A stretch of 64,000 nucleotides of DNA from Achromobacter pestifer (lineage in GTDB: Bacteria > Pseudomonadota > Gammaproteobacteria > Burkholderiales > Burkholderiaceae_B). Where the stretch lies: positions 1 through 64,000 of the forward strand of contig NZ_CADIJX010000005.1 of the NCBI RefSeq assembly GCF_902859625.1. Direction: 5' to 3'. The position numbers and the translations under genes were made by a program. How positions within the stretch are numbered: the first letter of the stretch is position 1; every line of letters begins with the position of its first letter. This document shows, piece after piece, positions 17,390-29,308 of this stretch. The notes beneath the pieces were generated by a model. That model did no database searches. It was not told the origin of the DNA and saw nothing but the letters and a program-made list of their open reading frames with translations.

Positions 17390-19213
17390 TTAGATGACGG
17401 ATTCGCGTGCAGCGCGCTTGCGCTCGTTTTCCAGCAGGTAACGCTTACGCAGACGGATCGACTTCGGCGTGATTTCCACGAGTTCGTCGTCGTCGATGAA
17501 TTCCACGGCGTATTCCAGCGACATCTGGATCGGCGGAACCAGGCGCACGGCTTCGTCGGTGCCCGAGGCGCGCACGTTGGTCAGCTGCTTGCCCTTGATC
17601 GGGTTCACGACCAGGTCGTTTTCACGGCTGTGGATACCGATGATCATGCCTTCGTACAGCGCATCACCCGGGCTCACGAACATGCGGCCGCGATCTTGCA
17701 GCTTCCACAGCGCGTAGGCCACGGCGTCGCCCTGGTCCTGGCTGATCAGCACGCCATTGCGGCGCTCGCCGATCGAGCCTTCCTTGATGGGCGCATATTC
17801 GTGGAAAATGTGGCTGACCAGACCCGTACCGCGCGTCAGCGTCAGGAACTCGTTCTGGAAGCCGATCAGGCCACGCGCGGGGATCAGGTATTCCAGGCGG
17901 GTGCGGCCACGGCCGTCCGGCTGCATGTCCTGCAGATCGCCCTTGCGGCGGCCCAGTTCTTCCATCACGCCGCCCTGGTGGGCGTCTTCCACGTCGACGG
18001 TCAACGATTCGAACGGCTCGCACTTCACGCCATCGATGTCCTTGAACACCACGCGAGGACGCGACACGGCCAGCTCGTAACCTTCACGGCGCATCGTTTC
18101 CAGCAGAATGGTCAGGTGCAATTCACCACGGCCCGACACTTCAAATACCGTGTCATCGCCCGTGTCGCGCACACGCAGCGCCACGTTGGACTTCAGTTCG
18201 CGATCCAGGCGGTCGCGCAATTGGCGGCTGGTGACGAACTTGCCTTCGCGGCCGGCCAGCGGCGACGTGTTCACCATGAAGTTCATGGTCAGCGTCGGCT
18301 CGTCGATGCGCAGCATCGGCAGGGCTTCCTGCGTGATCGGATCGGTCACGGTGCAGCCAATGCCCAGTTCTTCGATGCCGTTGATCAGCACGATGTCACC
18401 GGCTTCGGCTTCTTCCACCACCACGCGCTCCAGGCCATGGAACTTCTGGACCTGGTTGATGCGGCCGCGGCCGTTTTGGCCATCAGGACCGAACCTGTAA
18501 GCGACTTCCATGCCGGGGCGCATGCGGCCACGGTTGATGCGGCCCACGCCGATCTTGCCGACGTAGCTGTTGTAGTCCAGCGAAATGATCTGCATTTGCA
18601 GCGGACCATTGGGATCATCGTCGCGTTGCGGCACGTGTTGCAGGATGGCCTCGAACAGCGGGCGCATGTTGCCTTCGCGCACGTCCGGGGTCAGGCCGGC
18701 GTAACCGGACAGGCCCGAGGCATACACCACGGGGAAGTCCAGCTGCTCTTCGGTCGCGCCCAGCTTGTCGAACAGGTCGAACGTGGCGTTGATGACGAAG
18801 TCGGGACGGGCGCCCGGACGGTCGACCTTGTTGACCACGACGATCGGCTTCAGGCCCAGGGCCAGTGCCTTGCGGGTCACAAAAATGGTCTGCGGCATCG
18901 GGCCTTCAACGGCGTCCACCAGCAGCAGCACGCCGTCAACCATCGACAGCACGCGCTCGACTTCACCGCCGAAGTCCGCGTGTCCCGGGGTGTCGACGAT
19001 GTTGATGTGCGTGCCTTCGTATTCAACGGCACAGTTCTTGGCCAGAATCGTGATGCCGCGTTCTTTTTCCAGGTCGTTCGAGTCCATGACCCGTTCGGTC
19101 AGCGCCTGGTTTTCGCGGAAGGTGCCGGATTGGCGCAGCAGCTGGTCGACCAAGGTTGTTTTACCGTGGTCCACGTGGGCGATGATGGCGACGTTGCGCA
19201 AGGCGCGAGTCAT
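17390..19213 (-). CDS. typA: Ribosome-associated GTPase TypA/BipA
   Basis: 607 residues, normal length. The GTPase motifs are [10 protein letters not shown] (near residues 11-20), [11 protein letters not shown] and NKVDRPGA, followed by EF-G-like domains and the BipA-specific C-terminal domain. TypA binds ribosomes and supports 50S assembly and growth under stress or cold. Its start overlaps the truB stop by four bases, so it is the last cistron of the rimP-nusA-infB-rbfA-truB-typA operon. Confidence 0.97.
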   Translation of the reverse strand: MTRALRNVAIIAHVDHGKTTLVDQLLRQSGTFRENQALTERVMDSNDLEKERGITILAKNCAVEYEGTHINIVDTPGHADFGGEVERVLSMVDGVLLLVDAVEGPMPQTIFVTRKALALGLKPIVVVNKVDRPGARPDFVINATFDLFDKLGATEEQLDFPVVYASGLSGYAGLTPDVREGNMRPLFEAILQHVPQRDDDPNGPLQMQIISLDYNSYVGKIGVGRINRGRMRPGMEVAYRFGPDGQNGRGRINQVQKFHGLERVVVEEAEAGDIVLINGIEELGIGCTVTDPITQEALPMLRIDEPTLTMNFMVNTSPLAGREGKFVTSRQLRDRLDRELKSNVALRVRDTGDDTVFEVSGRGELHLTILLETMRREGYELAVSRPRVVFKDIDGVKCEPFESLTVDVEDAHQGGVMEELGRRKGDLQDMQPDGRGRTRLEYLIPARGLIGFQNEFLTLTRGTGLVSHIFHEYAPIKEGSIGERRNGVLISQDQGDAVAYALWKLQDRGRMFVSPGDALYEGMIIGIHSRENDLVVNPIKGKQLTNVRASGTDEAVRLVPPIQMSLEYAVEFIDDDELVEITPKSIRLRKRYLLENERKRAARESVI

Positions 19214-19962
19214 AGCGAGTCCTTTAAGGTCAGGGTGGAGGGCAGCAAGCCCTCCGGCAATTCGTTCAGTGCAAGCAATGCCTGCTTGGGGTCTGGCATG
19301 GCCTGCAAGGCTTCCAGCGCAACGGCGCGTTCCAAAGAAAAAGGCCCGACGTGCGTGCGCCGCAGCGCCGTCAGGTGGGCGTAACAGCCCAGCACGCGCC
19401 CGATGTCCTGGGCCAATGTGCGGATGTATGTGCCTTTACTGCAAGCCACATCGATCTCTGCCTGCGTCCCCGACAGGGACAGCAGCTCGATGCGGTGAAT
19501 CGTGATCTGGCGCGGTGCGCGTTCCAGCTCGATGCCGGCGCGCGCGTACTCATACAACGGCTTGCCGTCGCGCTTCAACGCGGAGTACATCGGCGGAATC
19601 TGCTCGATCGTGCCCGAGAAACGTGACAGCGCGTCGCGCAGCGCCTGTTCTTCCACGGCAAAGCCCGGTTCAGCGGTTGACACGACATTGCCGGTCAAAT
19701 CGCCAGAATCGGTCTCGGTGCCAAATTGCAGCGTAGCGCGATATGCCTTGTCGGCGTTAAGCATCGCGCCAGAAATTTTGGTCGCGCGTCCCATGCAGCA
19801 CACCAGCAAGCCGGTGGCGAAGGGATCCAACGTGCCCGTGTGACCGGCTTTCGCCGCGTCCATGGCACGTTTGGCGCGTTGCAAGGCGTGGTTGCTCGAC
19901 AAACCTACGGGTTTGTCGAGCAACAGCACACCGTCGAGCGCAAGCCCGCGTCGTTTAGCCAT
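19210..19962 (-). CDS. truB: tRNA pseudouridine(55) synthase
   Basis: 250 residues. The catalytic Asp is in [12 protein letters not shown], and [12 protein letters not shown] is the conserved N-terminus. It makes pseudouridine 55 in the T-loop of tRNAs. It is shorter than the roughly 314-residue E. coli enzyme, mainly at the C-terminus where the PUA-like domain would lie; short forms are common in some bacteria, so this is probably natural. It sits between rbfA and typA, the usual order. Confidence 0.95.
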   Translation of the reverse strand: MAKRRGLALDGVLLLDKPVGLSSNHALQRAKRAMDAAKAGHTGTLDPFATGLLVCCMGRATKISGAMLNADKAYRATLQFGTETDSGDLTGNVVSTAEPGFAVEEQALRDALSRFSGTIEQIPPMYSALKRDGKPLYEYARAGIELERAPRQITIHRIELLSLSGTQAEIDVACSKGTYIRTLAQDIGRVLGCYAHLTALRRTHVGPFSLERAVALEALQAMPDPKQALLALNELPEGLLPSTLTLKDSL

Positions 19963-20000
19963 CGTCGGAATCCGGTTGAAAAGCAGTGACGACAGCCCGA

Positions 20001-20402
20001 TCAGGACTGGTCTTCTGGTTCGTCGGGCACGCCCGAGTGGGGGCCAGGCCGATTTGCGCGGTCGATAAGGATCGACATTTCGATGCCACGGGCGATTTGC
20101 TCGTCGTGGAAGAAGCGCAAAGTGGGGACAGTGTGAATGTGCAGCAGCTTATACAACTGCGAATGCAGCCAACCGGCCTTCTCGTTCAGCAAGGCGGTCG
20201 CGGCTTCGGGCTCAGCGCCCAAAACCGTGAACCACACCTTGGCATGCGCGTAGTCGGTCGACAGTTCCACACCAGAGAGCGTGATCAGTCCAGCGCGAGA
20301 CATATCGATCTCGCGCTGAATGATCTCGGCCAGATCCTTCTGGATCTGGTCGGCCAGCCGCAAATTGCGACCGGGGATGGCTTTGGACTTGTGACGGCTC
20401 AT
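20001..20402 (-). CDS. rbfA: Ribosome-binding factor A
   Basis: 133 residues. The N-terminus [20 protein letters not shown] and the [16 protein letters not shown] strand are typical. RbfA binds the 30S subunit near helix 1 of 16S rRNA during late maturation and is needed in cold growth. It lies 24 bases downstream of infB and 38 upstream of truB, the standard order. Confidence 0.95.
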   Translation of the reverse strand: MSRHKSKAIPGRNLRLADQIQKDLAEIIQREIDMSRAGLITLSGVELSTDYAHAKVWFTVLGAEPEAATALLNEKAGWLHSQLYKLLHIHTVPTLRFFHDEQIARGIEMSILIDRANRPGPHSGVPDEPEDQS

Positions 20403-20426
20403 TAGAAATAATGCCTCGCGGACGCT

Positions 20427-23400
20427 TTACAGCGTACGCGCGATTTCCTTGATTTCAAAGACTTCCAGTTGGTCGCCCACCTGGATGTCATTGTTGCCGC
20501 GCAGCGTAAGACCGCAATCGAAGCCCGACTTGACTTCCTTGACGTCGTCCTTGAAGCGGCGCAGCGATTCCAGATGCCCCGACCAATGAACCACGTTGTT
20601 GCGCAGCAGGCGTACCTGGGAGTCACGGCGCACGATGCCATCAAGCACCATGCAACCCGCGATGTTGCCGAGGCGCGAGATGCTGTAGACCTCACGGATC
20701 TCGACCAGGCCGATGATTTCTTCTTTCTTCTCGGGTGCCAACATGCCCGACATGGCCGCCTTAACTTCATCCACGGCGTCATAGATGATGTTGTAGTAGC
20801 GGACGTCGATGCCGTTGTTCTCGGCCAGCTTCTTGGCGCTTGCTTCCGCACGCACGTTGAAGCCGATCACGACTGCGTTCGAGGCGATGGCCAGGTTGAT
20901 GTCGGTTTCCGAGATGCCGCCCACGGCCGCGTGCACCACTTGCACACGGACTTCGTCGGTCGACAGCTTGACCAGCGACTGCACCAGCGCTTCCTGCGAA
21001 CCCTGCACGTCGGTCTTGACGATAAGGGTAAGCGTTTGCGTGCCCTCGCCCAGGTTGTCGAACATCGATTCCAGCTTGGCCGAATGCAGGCGGGCCAGTT
21101 TGACGTCGCGGAACTTGCCTTGGCGGAACAGCGCGATTTCGCGCGCCTTGCGCTCGTCGGACAGCGCCATCAGCTCGTCGCCGGCGGCGGGCACTTCGGT
21201 CAGACCCTGGATTTCCACCGGGATCGACGGGCCGGCCGATTGAATCGGCTTGCCGTTTTCGTCCAGCATGGCACGGACGCGGCCAAAGCTTGCGCCGGCC
21301 AACACCACGTCGCCGCGCTTGAGCGTGCCGCTCTGCACCAGAATCGTCGCGACCGGGCCACGGCCCTTGTCCAGACGGGCTTCGATGACCAGACCCTTGG
21401 CGGCGGCCTCGACCGGAGCCTTCAGCTCCAGCACTTCAGCTTGCAACAGCACGTTTTCGAGCAGGGTGTCGATGCCCTCGCCGGTCTTGGCCGACACGCC
21501 GACAAACGGCACATCGCCACCGTACTCTTCCGGCACGACTTGTTCGGCAACCAGTTCCTGCTTCACGCGGTCCAGGTTGGCGGACGGCTTGTCGATCTTG
21601 GTCACGGCCACGACCATGGGCACGCCCGCAGCCTTGGCGTGGTGAATGGCTTCACGGGTCTGCGGCATCACGCCGTCGTCCGAAGCAACCACCAGGATCA
21701 CGATATCGGTCGCCTTGGCGCCGCGGGCACGCATGGCGGTGAACGCCTCGTGGCCCGGGGTGTCAAGGAAGGTCACCATGCCGCGCTCGGTCTGAACGTG
21801 GTAGGCGCCGATGTGCTGCGTAATGCCGCCGGCTTCGCCCGCGGCAACCTTGGCGCGGCGGATATAGTCCAGCAGCGAGGTCTTGCCGTGGTCGACGTGG
21901 CCCATGACGGTCACGACCGGTGCGCGCGGCAGTTGCTCCGCTTCAGAAACCGTGGCGGTTTCGTCCAGGAAGGCTTCCGGATCATCCAGCTTGGCGGCGA
22001 TCGCCACGTGACCCAGTTCCTCGACCACGATCATGGCCGTCTCCTGGTCCAGCACCTGGTTGATGGTGACCATCTGGCCCAGCTTCATCAATTGCTTGAT
22101 GACTTCGGCGGCCTTGACGGACATCTTGTGGGCCAGGTCGGCCACGCTGATGGTTTCCGGCACGTGAACTTCACGCGCGATGAATTCTTGCGGTGCCGGC
22201 TCGTTGCGGCGGTCGTTCTGCTGGTTGCGGCCACCACGGCCGCCGCCCTTGCCACCACCCTTGCCGCCTGCGCGCCAGCCATCACGGCTGGCCGGGGCTG
22301 CGGGCTTGTCGGCGGGCTTCTTGCGCGATGCGTCATCAGACCAGGTCGAAGCGACTTCGGCGGTCTTGATGGTCTTTTTCGCACCGGGCGCGGCGGGCTT
22401 GGCGTCCTTCTTGGCGCCAGGCGTGGCGCCCGGCTTGCCAGCAGGCTTGTGCAGCGTGCCCGAAATCGGGGCAGCGGCAGCAGCAGGCGCCTCCGGTTCG
22501 GGAGCGCGCAGCACCTTGCGGGGACGGTTCAGCATCTCGCGCAGCGCGGCAGCTTCGGCCTCGGCGGCACGGCGGGCCTCATCGCGGCCAGCCGACGTAG
22601 CGGAGGCAGCAAGCGGCGGGCCGGCACGGCGATTGTCGGCACGATTGCCTACCTTGACGGCAGGCGCGGCGGGCTCGGGCTTCGCGGCGGATTTGACGGG
22701 TTCGGACTTCGCAGCAGGCTGAGCCTGGGCGATAGGCGCATTGGCCTGGGGGGTAGATGTTTCGGACTTATTGGCTAGCACAACGGGTTCCGGCTTGGCT
22801 TCTTCAGCCATGGGCTCGGTGGATTCAGTCTTAACTTCGGGCTTGGCCTCTTCGGCCACGGGCTCGGCAGGAGCAGGCGCCGGCGTCGGTTCCGGTTCAG
22901 GCTGGGCCTGGACTTCGGAGGCTTGCACCTCGACGGGGGCGGGCACTTCGGCCGCGACGGATTCAACAGGCGCGGGCGCTTCAACCGGCGCGGGCGCTTC
23001 TACAGCAACGGGCTCTTCCGCCTGGACAGGGGCCGGAGCCTCTGCCTGAACGGGAGTGGCCTCGCGGGGCTCGACCACGGCAGGAGCCTCGGGGGCAGCC
23101 GGCGCGGACACCTGCTGCTCGTCTTCGACGGAGGCTTCATCTTCGGCGCGCGCGGACGCGGCCTGTTCCAGGGCGATTTCGGAGGGATCACGCTTGACGA
23201 ACACGCGCTTCTTACGCACTTCAACCTGAATCGTGCGCGAGCGGCCGGTGGCGTCAGCCTGCCGGATCTCGGACGTCTGGCGGCGCGTCAGGGTGATCTT
23301 CTTGCCTTCGGTCGCGCCGTGGGCGCGACGCAGCGATTCGAGCAATTTCGCCTTGTCGCTGTCGGTGACGGAATCGTCAACCGATTTGAGGTCAACACCA

Positions 23401-23480
23401 GCCGAGCGCAGCTGATCCAGCAGCACATTGGCAGGCATTTTCAGCTCGGTAGCGAACTGGGCGACGGTGTTACTCGACAT
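20427..23480 (-). CDS. infB: Translation initiation factor IF-2
   Basis: 1017 residues. The N-terminal IF2N domain ([14 protein letters not shown]) is followed by a long Ala/Pro/Glu-rich linker (about 100-330) and a basic Gly/Lys stretch. The second IF2N-like segment lies near 430, the GTPase domain ([12 protein letters not shown] near 525), and domains II to IV that bind initiator tRNA. It delivers fMet-tRNA to the 30S subunit. The linker's repeated [12 protein letters not shown] units are low complexity and give very long spurious antisense frames. In the 95-base gap after nusA an 8-bp stem (23527-23534 with 23551-23558) may form in the mRNA. Confidence 0.97.
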   Translation of the reverse strand: MSSNTVAQFATELKMPANVLLDQLRSAGVDLKSVDDSVTDSDKAKLLESLRRAHGATEGKKITLTRRQTSEIRQADATGRSRTIQVEVRKKRVFVKRDPSEIALEQAASARAEDEASVEDEQQVSAPAAPEAPAVVEPREATPVQAEAPAPVQAEEPVAVEAPAPVEAPAPVESVAAEVPAPVEVQASEVQAQPEPEPTPAPAPAEPVAEEAKPEVKTESTEPMAEEAKPEPVVLANKSETSTPQANAPIAQAQPAAKSEPVKSAAKPEPAAPAVKVGNRADNRRAGPPLAASATSAGRDEARRAAEAEAAALREMLNRPRKVLRAPEPEAPAAAAAPISGTLHKPAGKPGATPGAKKDAKPAAPGAKKTIKTAEVASTWSDDASRKKPADKPAAPASRDGWRAGGKGGGKGGGRGGRNQQNDRRNEPAPQEFIAREVHVPETISVADLAHKMSVKAAEVIKQLMKLGQMVTINQVLDQETAMIVVEELGHVAIAAKLDDPEAFLDETATVSEAEQLPRAPVVTVMGHVDHGKTSLLDYIRRAKVAAGEAGGITQHIGAYHVQTERGMVTFLDTPGHEAFTAMRARGAKATDIVILVVASDDGVMPQTREAIHHAKAAGVPMVVAVTKIDKPSANLDRVKQELVAEQVVPEEYGGDVPFVGVSAKTGEGIDTLLENVLLQAEVLELKAPVEAAAKGLVIEARLDKGRGPVATILVQSGTLKRGDVVLAGASFGRVRAMLDENGKPIQSAGPSIPVEIQGLTEVPAAGDELMALSDERKAREIALFRQGKFRDVKLARLHSAKLESMFDNLGEGTQTLTLIVKTDVQGSQEALVQSLVKLSTDEVRVQVVHAAVGGISETDINLAIASNAVVIGFNVRAEASAKKLAENNGIDVRYYNIIYDAVDEVKAAMSGMLAPEKKEEIIGLVEIREVYSISRLGNIAGCMVLDGIVRRDSQVRLLRNNVVHWSGHLESLRRFKDDVKEVKSGFDCGLTLRGNNDIQVGDQLEVFEIKEIARTL

Positions 23481-23575
23481 TAGGCTCTCTCTTCCCTATA
23501 TGCAGCTATTACAAACAACGTGAACTTGCGGTGGATACATCCAGCACTACCCACCGCAGACCCGTGTCCTTTTGG

Positions 23576-25054
23576 TTATTCTTCGTCGAACCAATGGGCG
23601 CGGGCACGCATGATGAGATCGCTGGCTTCCTGCTCGGTCAAACCGGCGATTTCCGCCAGTTCGTCCGTTGCCAATTCGGCCAGATCATCACGGGTATGCA
23701 CTTGACGCTCGGCCAGCTTGCCAGCCAGTTCCTGCGTCATGCCTTCGAGTTCAAGCAAATCCTGTGCGGTCTCAAGGCGCTCTTCCTGGGCAATTGCCTC
23801 AGTCAGCAGCGCATTGCGGGCACGGGCACGCAATTCATTGATGGTGTCTTCGTCAAACGCTTCGATTTCCAGCAGTTCCTGCATGGGCACGTAAGCGATT
23901 TCCTCGATACCGGTGAAACCTTCGTCGATCAGGATGTCAGCGACTTCCTCATCAACGTCCAGCTTGCTCATGAACGTGGCGCGCAGACCCGACCGCTCAA
24001 CTTCCTGGCGGTTCAGGCTTTCTTCCGGCGTCATGATATTGATCTGCCAGCCAGTCAGTTCGGACGCCAGGCGCACGTTCTGACCCTTGGCACCGATGGC
24101 CTTGGGCAGGTTCTCTTCGTCGACGACAACGTCCATCGCGTGCTTGTCTTCATCAACGACGATCGATTCGACGTTGGCCGGCGCCAGGGCGCCGATGACA
24201 AACTGCGCCGGGTCTTCCGACCACAACACGATATCGACCTGCTCACCGCCCAGCTCGTTGCGGACTGCGGTGACACGCGAACCGCGCATGCCCACACACG
24301 TGCCAATGGGGTCGATACGCTTATCGTATGCCACCACGGCAATCTTCGCACGCACGCCTGCATCACGAGCAGCCGCCTTGATTTCCAACAGGCCCTGTTC
24401 GATTTCCGGAACTTCGTTCTCGAACAACTGGCGGATGAACTCCGGCGAAGTGCGCGACAAGATCACTTGCTGGCCGCGCGCGGCGTGGTCAACACGCAAC
24501 ACAAAGGCGCGAACGCGATCGGCAACCCGGAGGTTTTCCTTCGGGATCATTTCGGAGCGCGGCAGGCGCGCTTCGATCTTGCCGGTCTCGACAATGGCAT
24601 CGCCCTTGTCCATGCGCTTGATCGTACCGGACACGATGGTTTCGCCACGGTCCAGGAAGTCGTTCAGCACCTGCTCGCGTTCAGCATCACGGATCTTTTG
24701 CAGAATGGCCTGCTTGGCCGCCTGCGCGCCGATACGGCCGAATTCGATGGGTTCGAGCGGCTCTTCGATGTATTCGCCTTCCTGGATATCAGGGACGATT
24801 TCCACCGCATCCGACAGCATTTCCTGCTTGTCGGGTTCTTGCAGCCCGGCTTCATCCGGCACCACCAGCCAACGGCGGAAGCCCTCGTGATCGCCAGTTT
24901 CCCTATCGATGGCGACACGAATGTCCGCATCATCCTTGAAGCGCTTTTTCATGGCCGAGGCCAGCGCACTTTCCAGTGCACCGAACACGACGTCGCGCGT
25001 GACGTTCTTTTCACGCGCCAAGGCATCGACCAACAGAAGAATTTCGCGACTCAT
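23576..25054 (-). CDS. nusA: Transcription termination/antitermination factor NusA
   Basis: 492 residues, matching the E. coli length. It has an N-terminal RNA polymerase-binding domain ([17 protein letters not shown]), S1, two KH domains ([11 protein letters not shown] and [13 protein letters not shown] mark them) and two acidic C-terminal repeats ending in ARAHWFDEE. NusA stimulates pausing and hairpin termination and takes part in antitermination. Its start overlaps the rimP stop by four bases. In E. coli NusA controls its own operon through leader terminators, which matters for the leader structure found upstream of rimP here. Confidence 0.97.
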   Translation of the reverse strand: MSREILLLVDALAREKNVTRDVVFGALESALASAMKKRFKDDADIRVAIDRETGDHEGFRRWLVVPDEAGLQEPDKQEMLSDAVEIVPDIQEGEYIEEPLEPIEFGRIGAQAAKQAILQKIRDAEREQVLNDFLDRGETIVSGTIKRMDKGDAIVETGKIEARLPRSEMIPKENLRVADRVRAFVLRVDHAARGQQVILSRTSPEFIRQLFENEVPEIEQGLLEIKAAARDAGVRAKIAVVAYDKRIDPIGTCVGMRGSRVTAVRNELGGEQVDIVLWSEDPAQFVIGALAPANVESIVVDEDKHAMDVVVDEENLPKAIGAKGQNVRLASELTGWQINIMTPEESLNRQEVERSGLRATFMSKLDVDEEVADILIDEGFTGIEEIAYVPMQELLEIEAFDEDTINELRARARNALLTEAIAQEERLETAQDLLELEGMTQELAGKLAERQVHTRDDLAELATDELAEIAGLTEQEASDLIMRARAHWFDEE

Positions 25055-25554
25055 CGCTTTTTGCCCTTGAAATCCAGAACGGGATCCAGTTTTGCACGTT
25101 CGATGTCATCGACCGTGAAGTTCAAAACCTGGACTTCGTTCTTTTTTGCCTCAAATTCGAGACCGAACACGGTCTTGTGCATGCCAGCAGCGGCGTCCGA
25201 GGCAGCGGCGTCGCCCTCAGGCACGACCAACGTGCCGGAGAAGACTTTACGTCCGTCTAATGCCTCGCGCAGCTTGATTTCGATGTGCTCACCCACGAAA
25301 CGGCGGAACTCGGCCTCGTTGCGCAACGGGCGGTCAATGCCCGGCGAACCGACTTCCAACCGTTTGTAGTCGATGTTCTCGACTTCAAACACCCGCGACA
25401 ATTGGCGCGACACCTGCTCACAGTCTTCGATGCGCACACCGCCGACCCGATCGATCGTCACGCGCAAAAGGCCCAGGGCGGCACGCTCGACGTCTACGAG
25501 TTCGATGTCCATGCCGGCCAGAGCCTCTTCGGTCAATGCGAATAAATCAGCCAT
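25051..25554 (-). CDS. rimP: Ribosome maturation factor RimP
   Basis: 167 residues. [19 protein letters not shown] and the [26 protein letters not shown] region are conserved RimP features. It acts early in 30S assembly. It is the first gene of the operon. Only GAG stands six bases before the ATG, directly behind a T8 tract of a terminator-like hairpin, so its translation and the operon's transcription may both depend on the leader structure. Confidence 0.95.
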   Translation of the reverse strand: MADLFALTEEALAGMDIELVDVERAALGLLRVTIDRVGGVRIEDCEQVSRQLSRVFEVENIDYKRLEVGSPGIDRPLRNEAEFRRFVGEHIEIKLREALDGRKVFSGTLVVPEGDAAASDAAAGMHKTVFGLEFEAKKNEVQVLNFTVDDIERAKLDPVLDFKGKKR

Positions 25555-25560
25555 ATACTC

Positions 25561-25588
25561 AAAAAAAATGGGCTGTACGCCCAGCCCA
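25561..25588 (-). terminator. Terminator-like attenuator in the rimP-nusA-infB leader
   Basis: On the minus strand a perfect 7-bp stem, TGGGCTG / CAGCCCA (25588-25582 and 25575-25569), with a six-base loop is followed by eight T (25568-25561), then six bases before the rimP ATG. This is a complete intrinsic terminator in front of an essential operon. GGGCT at 25602-25606 could pair alternatively with the 3' arm, giving an antiterminator. Confidence 0.6.
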
Positions 25589-25976
25589 CCGATATTGCGC
25601 AGAGCCCAGCCGCTTCCCTACTACACGTAAGGAGCAATGCTGGGCAGCGCCCTATATTGCGACCTAATTTGTGGTTTGCGCCACGGGTTTCCCCCACACT
25701 GTCCCGCCCCAACCCGACAATCCGGGCCCGACGGCACTTGGCGCAAATCCGATGCCAACTGCTATTGCCTACCGCCTACTGCGCTTGGCTTGTGTGCGGC
25801 GAACCCGCTTACTGCGGTTGCCGCGCTGTGCTTGCTGCACGGTAGCCGCCGCACCGTAGTCACAACGATGCAACCACTCTTGCCGCACGGCCCACGGCTA
25901 CTTGCAGCCGCCCAAGCATCATCGCCAAACGCCATTGCCTGCAAAAAGCAATGACGCGAAGCCATGAAAACCATTG

Positions 25977-25985
25977 ATTTTACCA
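25977..25985 (-). promoter_or_regulatory. Candidate extended -10 promoter of the rimP operon
   Basis: TGGTAAAAT reads as an extended -10 (TGn plus a 5/6 match to TATAAT) on the minus strand. No good -35 is seen. If used, the leader would be about 415 bases. The remainder of 25589-25976 holds no gene I can support. Confidence 0.4.
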
Positions 25986-26047
25986 GATAAACCGGAAAAA
26001 CGCCTGATTCGTCACGGGCTTACGTTTATATGGGACATATCGGACCC

Positions 26048-26070
26048 GGCGGCGCGGCCAGCGCGCCGCC
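26048..26070 (-). terminator. GC-rich hairpin after rluB
   Basis: Perfect 9-bp stem (26048-26056 and 26062-26070) ten bases beyond the rluB stop. There is no T tract, so it may only block exonucleases or work weakly. Confidence 0.35.
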
Positions 26071-26079
26071 CAGCAACGA

Positions 26080-27930
26080 TCAACGCCCCTGGCGACCACG
26101 CCCGCCCATCACGCCAAGGCGCGATTCGTGCGCCGAAGCGCCCCGCGGCTGCCAGTCATCGCCACGCGGCGAAGACGACGCATTGGCACTGCGCGGTGCG
26201 CGCGGCTTGCCGCCCGCACCCGGACCCTTATTGCCCGCGCCGCTACCGGCAGCGCGCGAACCTTCAGCCTTGTTGCCGCCACGGCCGCCCGAACCCGCCG
26301 GCTTGCCGGCACGCCCATTACCGCCGCCCGCACCCGCCGGCTTGTTACCGCCAGGCTTGCGACCAGACGGCTTGCGGCCACCGCCCATCGGCGCGTCGGC
26401 CACATTACCCGTCACGGCATCCGCCGAGGCCACGTTGCCCGAGGGGCCATTGGCGGCCGCCGAACGCGGACCACGCGGCTTGCCAGCAGGCTTACCGCCC
26501 GGCTTGCCGCCCTGCTTGCCTCCTGGCCGACCGCCACCGCCCGCCGACGCGGAACGGGCGCCACCACCCGGCTTGCCGGTTTTGCGATTACCGCCCGCAC
26601 CTTCCGACGCCAGCGGATGCCCATTGGCATAACCGCCCGCGATCATCAGGCCCGTGCCGAAAGGATCCGACGGACACGCGGCAGTCTGGCCCGCGCTACC
26701 TTGACGGCCGCCTTGCAGCTTGCCGCGACGGCCGATGCGAGCACCGTTCATGCCGTTGCGGTCCATGGTGCCGAATCCCGGAGGCAGCGCGCTGTCATGC
26801 GATTGCGGCTGTTTCGAGCGGCGGCGATTGCCGCCAGATTCGTCGTCTTCACGCAACAGTCCCAACTGGACCATCAGCGCCGTGACCAGCGAACCATCCA
26901 ATTCTTCCCAGCGGCCGCGCCGCAACGTGCGAGGCAGCACCACATCACCGAAACGGGTGCGGATCAGGCGGCTGACGGTGACGCCAACCGCCTCGAACAT
27001 GCGGCGGACTTCACGATTGCGGCCTTCCTGCAAGGTCACGCGGTACCAGCGGTTGCTACCGTCGCCACCGAGGTAATCCAGCGCGCCAAATGCCGCCAGG
27101 CCGTCTTCCAGCTCAATGCCATCAACCAGGGACTGGCGTTGCGCCTCGTCCATCTCACCCAGCACACGAACCGCGTACTCGCGCTCGGTGCCATAACGGG
27201 GATGCATGATGCGATTGGCCATGTCGCCCGAGGTCGTGAAAATCAGCAAACCCTCGGTATTCAAGTCCAACCGGCCGACCGACAGCCATTTGCCGGTGCG
27301 CAGCTTGGGCAAACGCGCAAAGACGCTGGCACGGCCACCCGGATCGTCATGGCTGACGATTTCACCGGCCGGCTTGTGATACAGGATCACGCGCGGCGGC
27401 TTCTTCGTATTCACGCGCATGATGGGCTTGCCATTGACGCGGACTTGATCGTTCGGCGCCACGCGCTGGCCAATATGGGCCGGTTCGCCGTTGACCGACA
27501 CGCGGCCGGCCACGATCAGCTCTTCCATTTCGCGGCGCGAACCGACGCCGGCATCCGCCAGCACCTTATGCAGCTTGGGCATGACCGAATCGCTGTTCAG
27601 GTACTTGCCCAGGCGCTGCTCCATGCGATCCGCCGTCTCCAGGTACGACAGCGCTTGCTCGGCTTCCTGCTCGCCGCCACGGGAGTCGGGCGACTCGACC
27701 GGGGCGACGGCGGCAGCCGCTGCGGGCTGACCCTCAGTTGCCGGGGCCTGCTCGGCCGCAGCGTCGCCACGACGGCGGCGGAACGGCGTCCTTAGCTTGC
27801 GCCCACGCCCACGGGCGCCGGCCTCGCCTTCGGCTGCCGGCTCACGCGCGGCGGAGGAACCCGGCTGATCGTTGGAAACGGTGTCATCCGAACGGGGATT
27901 GTCGTCCTGCATTGCAGTATTCGTTGTCAC
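26080..27930 (-). CDS. rluB: RsuA/RluB family 23S rRNA pseudouridine synthase with long tails
   Basis: About 616 residues. An acidic, disordered N-terminal extension (about 1-120) precedes an S4 RNA-binding domain ([20 protein letters not shown]) and the catalytic domain, with the active Asp in [14 protein letters not shown]. The last 250 or so residues are low-complexity Gly/Lys/Arg/Ala/Pro with repeats of the [12 protein letters not shown] type. RluB modifies position 2605 of 23S rRNA (E. coli numbering). A GTG at 27930 with GGAG nine bases upstream is my chosen start; ATG 27912 or TTG 27951 are possible. It lies just downstream of scpB. Confidence 0.88.
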   Translation of the reverse strand: MTTNTAMQDDNPRSDDTVSNDQPGSSAAREPAAEGEAGARGRGRKLRTPFRRRRGDAAAEQAPATEGQPAAAAAVAPVESPDSRGGEQEAEQALSYLETADRMEQRLGKYLNSDSVMPKLHKVLADAGVGSRREMEELIVAGRVSVNGEPAHIGQRVAPNDQVRVNGKPIMRVNTKKPPRVILYHKPAGEIVSHDDPGGRASVFARLPKLRTGKWLSVGRLDLNTEGLLIFTTSGDMANRIMHPRYGTEREYAVRVLGEMDEAQRQSLVDGIELEDGLAAFGALDYLGGDGSNRWYRVTLQEGRNREVRRMFEAVGVTVSRLIRTRFGDVVLPRTLRRGRWEELDGSLVTALMVQLGLLREDDESGGNRRRSKQPQSHDSALPPGFGTMDRNGMNGARIGRRGKLQGGRQGSAGQTAACPSDPFGTGLMIAGGYANGHPLASEGAGGNRKTGKPGGGARSASAGGGGRPGGKQGGKPGGKPAGKPRGPRSAAANGPSGNVASADAVTGNVADAPMGGGRKPSGRKPGGNKPAGAGGGNGRAGKPAGSGGRGGNKAEGSRAAGSGAGNKGPGAGGKPRAPRSANASSSPRGDDWQPRGASAHESRLGVMGGRGRQGR

Positions 27931-27947
27931 TGGGACAGCTCCGAATT

Positions 27948-29132
27948 TCAAACTTGGGTAGGCCTGCCAGGGGCAGGCTCGTCATCATCAGGGGACGCCG
28001 ACTCGCGGTCGGCGCGAGGCCGTTCCGGATCTGCCTCGCCCGACGCCACGGAGGCGGCATCGGGGTCGGGCCGAACACGTTCGTCAAGACCGATGGCGGG
28101 CTCATGCCCGGCGGCGCCAGGCGCTGCGTGATCGGTCTCGTTAATCGGTTCGGTCGGTTCCGCGTGTTTTGCGTTCTCGACACTTTCCTTTGCAGCACCG
28201 GCATCAGTGACGTCGGCGGCTATATCGGTAGTGTCATTGCCGGCCCCTTCGTCGGGAAAACCGGACGGGGTCAGCGTATTGGACAAGCCTTCGGCTTGCT
28301 CCCGGACGGTGGGTTCGTCTGCGGGATCCGCGCCTTCTTCTGTGCGCGAAACGACGGATTCTACGCTATCGCTCGGGGCTATGGGTGCATCGTGTTCCGA
28401 AACAGACAATTCCGCAACCGGGATATTGTCATTTTCGTCTCCGCCCGATGGCGTATCAACAACGATTTCGCCCTGCACACCGATTTCACCGTCGGGCACC
28501 GCACCATCCTCGACAGCGGCGTCCGCCGGCGCATCGCCCGGGACAGCGCCCTCGCCCGTCAGCTGCTGCACTTCGCCCAGGTCCAGCCCAGCCAGCGCGG
28601 CGGCGGCCTGTGCGGATTCCAGCGGCGGAAGCTCATCCAATGCCCGCAAGCCCAGATCGTCCAAAAAGTGGCGCGTGGTGCCAAACAGGGCGGGACGGCC
28701 CGGGGCATCGCGATGCCCGATGACCTCGATCCACCCCCGGTCCTCCAGTGCCTTCACGATTTGTGATGACACGGTAACTCCACGGATATCCTCGATGTCG
28801 CCGCGCGTCACCGGCTGGCGCCACGCCACGATCGCCAGCGTCTCCATGACGGCGCGCGAATACTTGGGCGGCTTTTCAGGGCTTAACCGCTCAAGGTAGC
28901 GCTGCATGTGCGGACGGCTCTGGAAACGCCATCCGCTAGCCAATTGCACAAGCTCCAGGCCGCCATCGGCCCAATTGCTTTGCAATGTCTCCAACAGCGA
29001 GCGCAGCTTGCTGTTGTCGAATTGTTCATCGTCCCCGAATAGCTTGCGCATATCGGACAGTTGCATCGGCTGCACCGCGCATAAAAGCGCGGTTTCCAAC
29101 ACGAGTATTGCCTCGCTATCGTTCATCGACAT
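27948..29132 (-). CDS. scpB: Segregation and condensation protein B
   Basis: 394 residues. The first 185 form ScpB: paired winged helices with [20 protein letters not shown] and [18 protein letters not shown]. The remaining 210 are an acidic, Ala/Asp/Glu-rich disordered tail, which doubles the usual length. ScpB joins ScpA and SMC to condense and segregate the chromosome; ScpA is not in the window. rluB follows with at most a few bases between, a common pairing. The start has no obvious Shine-Dalgarno. Confidence 0.93.
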   Translation of the reverse strand: MSMNDSEAILVLETALLCAVQPMQLSDMRKLFGDDEQFDNSKLRSLLETLQSNWADGGLELVQLASGWRFQSRPHMQRYLERLSPEKPPKYSRAVMETLAIVAWRQPVTRGDIEDIRGVTVSSQIVKALEDRGWIEVIGHRDAPGRPALFGTTRHFLDDLGLRALDELPPLESAQAAAALAGLDLGEVQQLTGEGAVPGDAPADAAVEDGAVPDGEIGVQGEIVVDTPSGGDENDNIPVAELSVSEHDAPIAPSDSVESVVSRTEEGADPADEPTVREQAEGLSNTLTPSGFPDEGAGNDTTDIAADVTDAGAAKESVENAKHAEPTEPINETDHAAPGAAGHEPAIGLDERVRPDPDAASVASGEADPERPRADRESASPDDDEPAPGRPTQV

Positions 29133-29153
29133 TCAAATTCAAAAAGGGCTAAC

Positions 29154-29182
29154 TTGCGCTAGGTTGAAAATAAGGTTAATAT
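29154..29182 (+). promoter_or_regulatory. Candidate promoter of the initiator tRNA
   Basis: TTGCGC (29154-29159) and TAATAT (29177-29182) are 17 bases apart and end 12 bases before the tRNA, a sensible distance for a start site just upstream. Confidence 0.4.
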
Positions 29183-29194
29183 TCTTTTCTCAGA

Positions 29195-29271
<77 letters not shown>

Positions 29272-29280
29272 AATTGATCA

Positions 29281-29308
29281 AGGCCTGGCGAATGCGCCAG
29301 GCCTTTTT
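29281..29308 (+). terminator. Terminator of tRNA-fMet
   Basis: Perfect 10-bp stem AGGCCTGGCG / CGCCAGGCCT with AATG loop followed by T5, ten bases after the tRNA. Confidence 0.92.

Noticed and set aside
20469..22778. 769-codon plus-strand frame opposite infB
   Set aside because: It is the antisense shadow of the GC-rich IF-2 gene; its composition is repetitive His/Gln/Gly/Arg and no domain is visible.
23531..25369. 612-codon plus-strand frame opposite nusA and rimP
   Set aside because: Antisense shadow of two conserved genes; no Shine-Dalgarno or domain.
26128..27795. 555-codon plus-strand frame opposite rluB
   Set aside because: Antisense shadow of the rluB coding sequence, Arg/Ala/His-rich with no recognisable domain.
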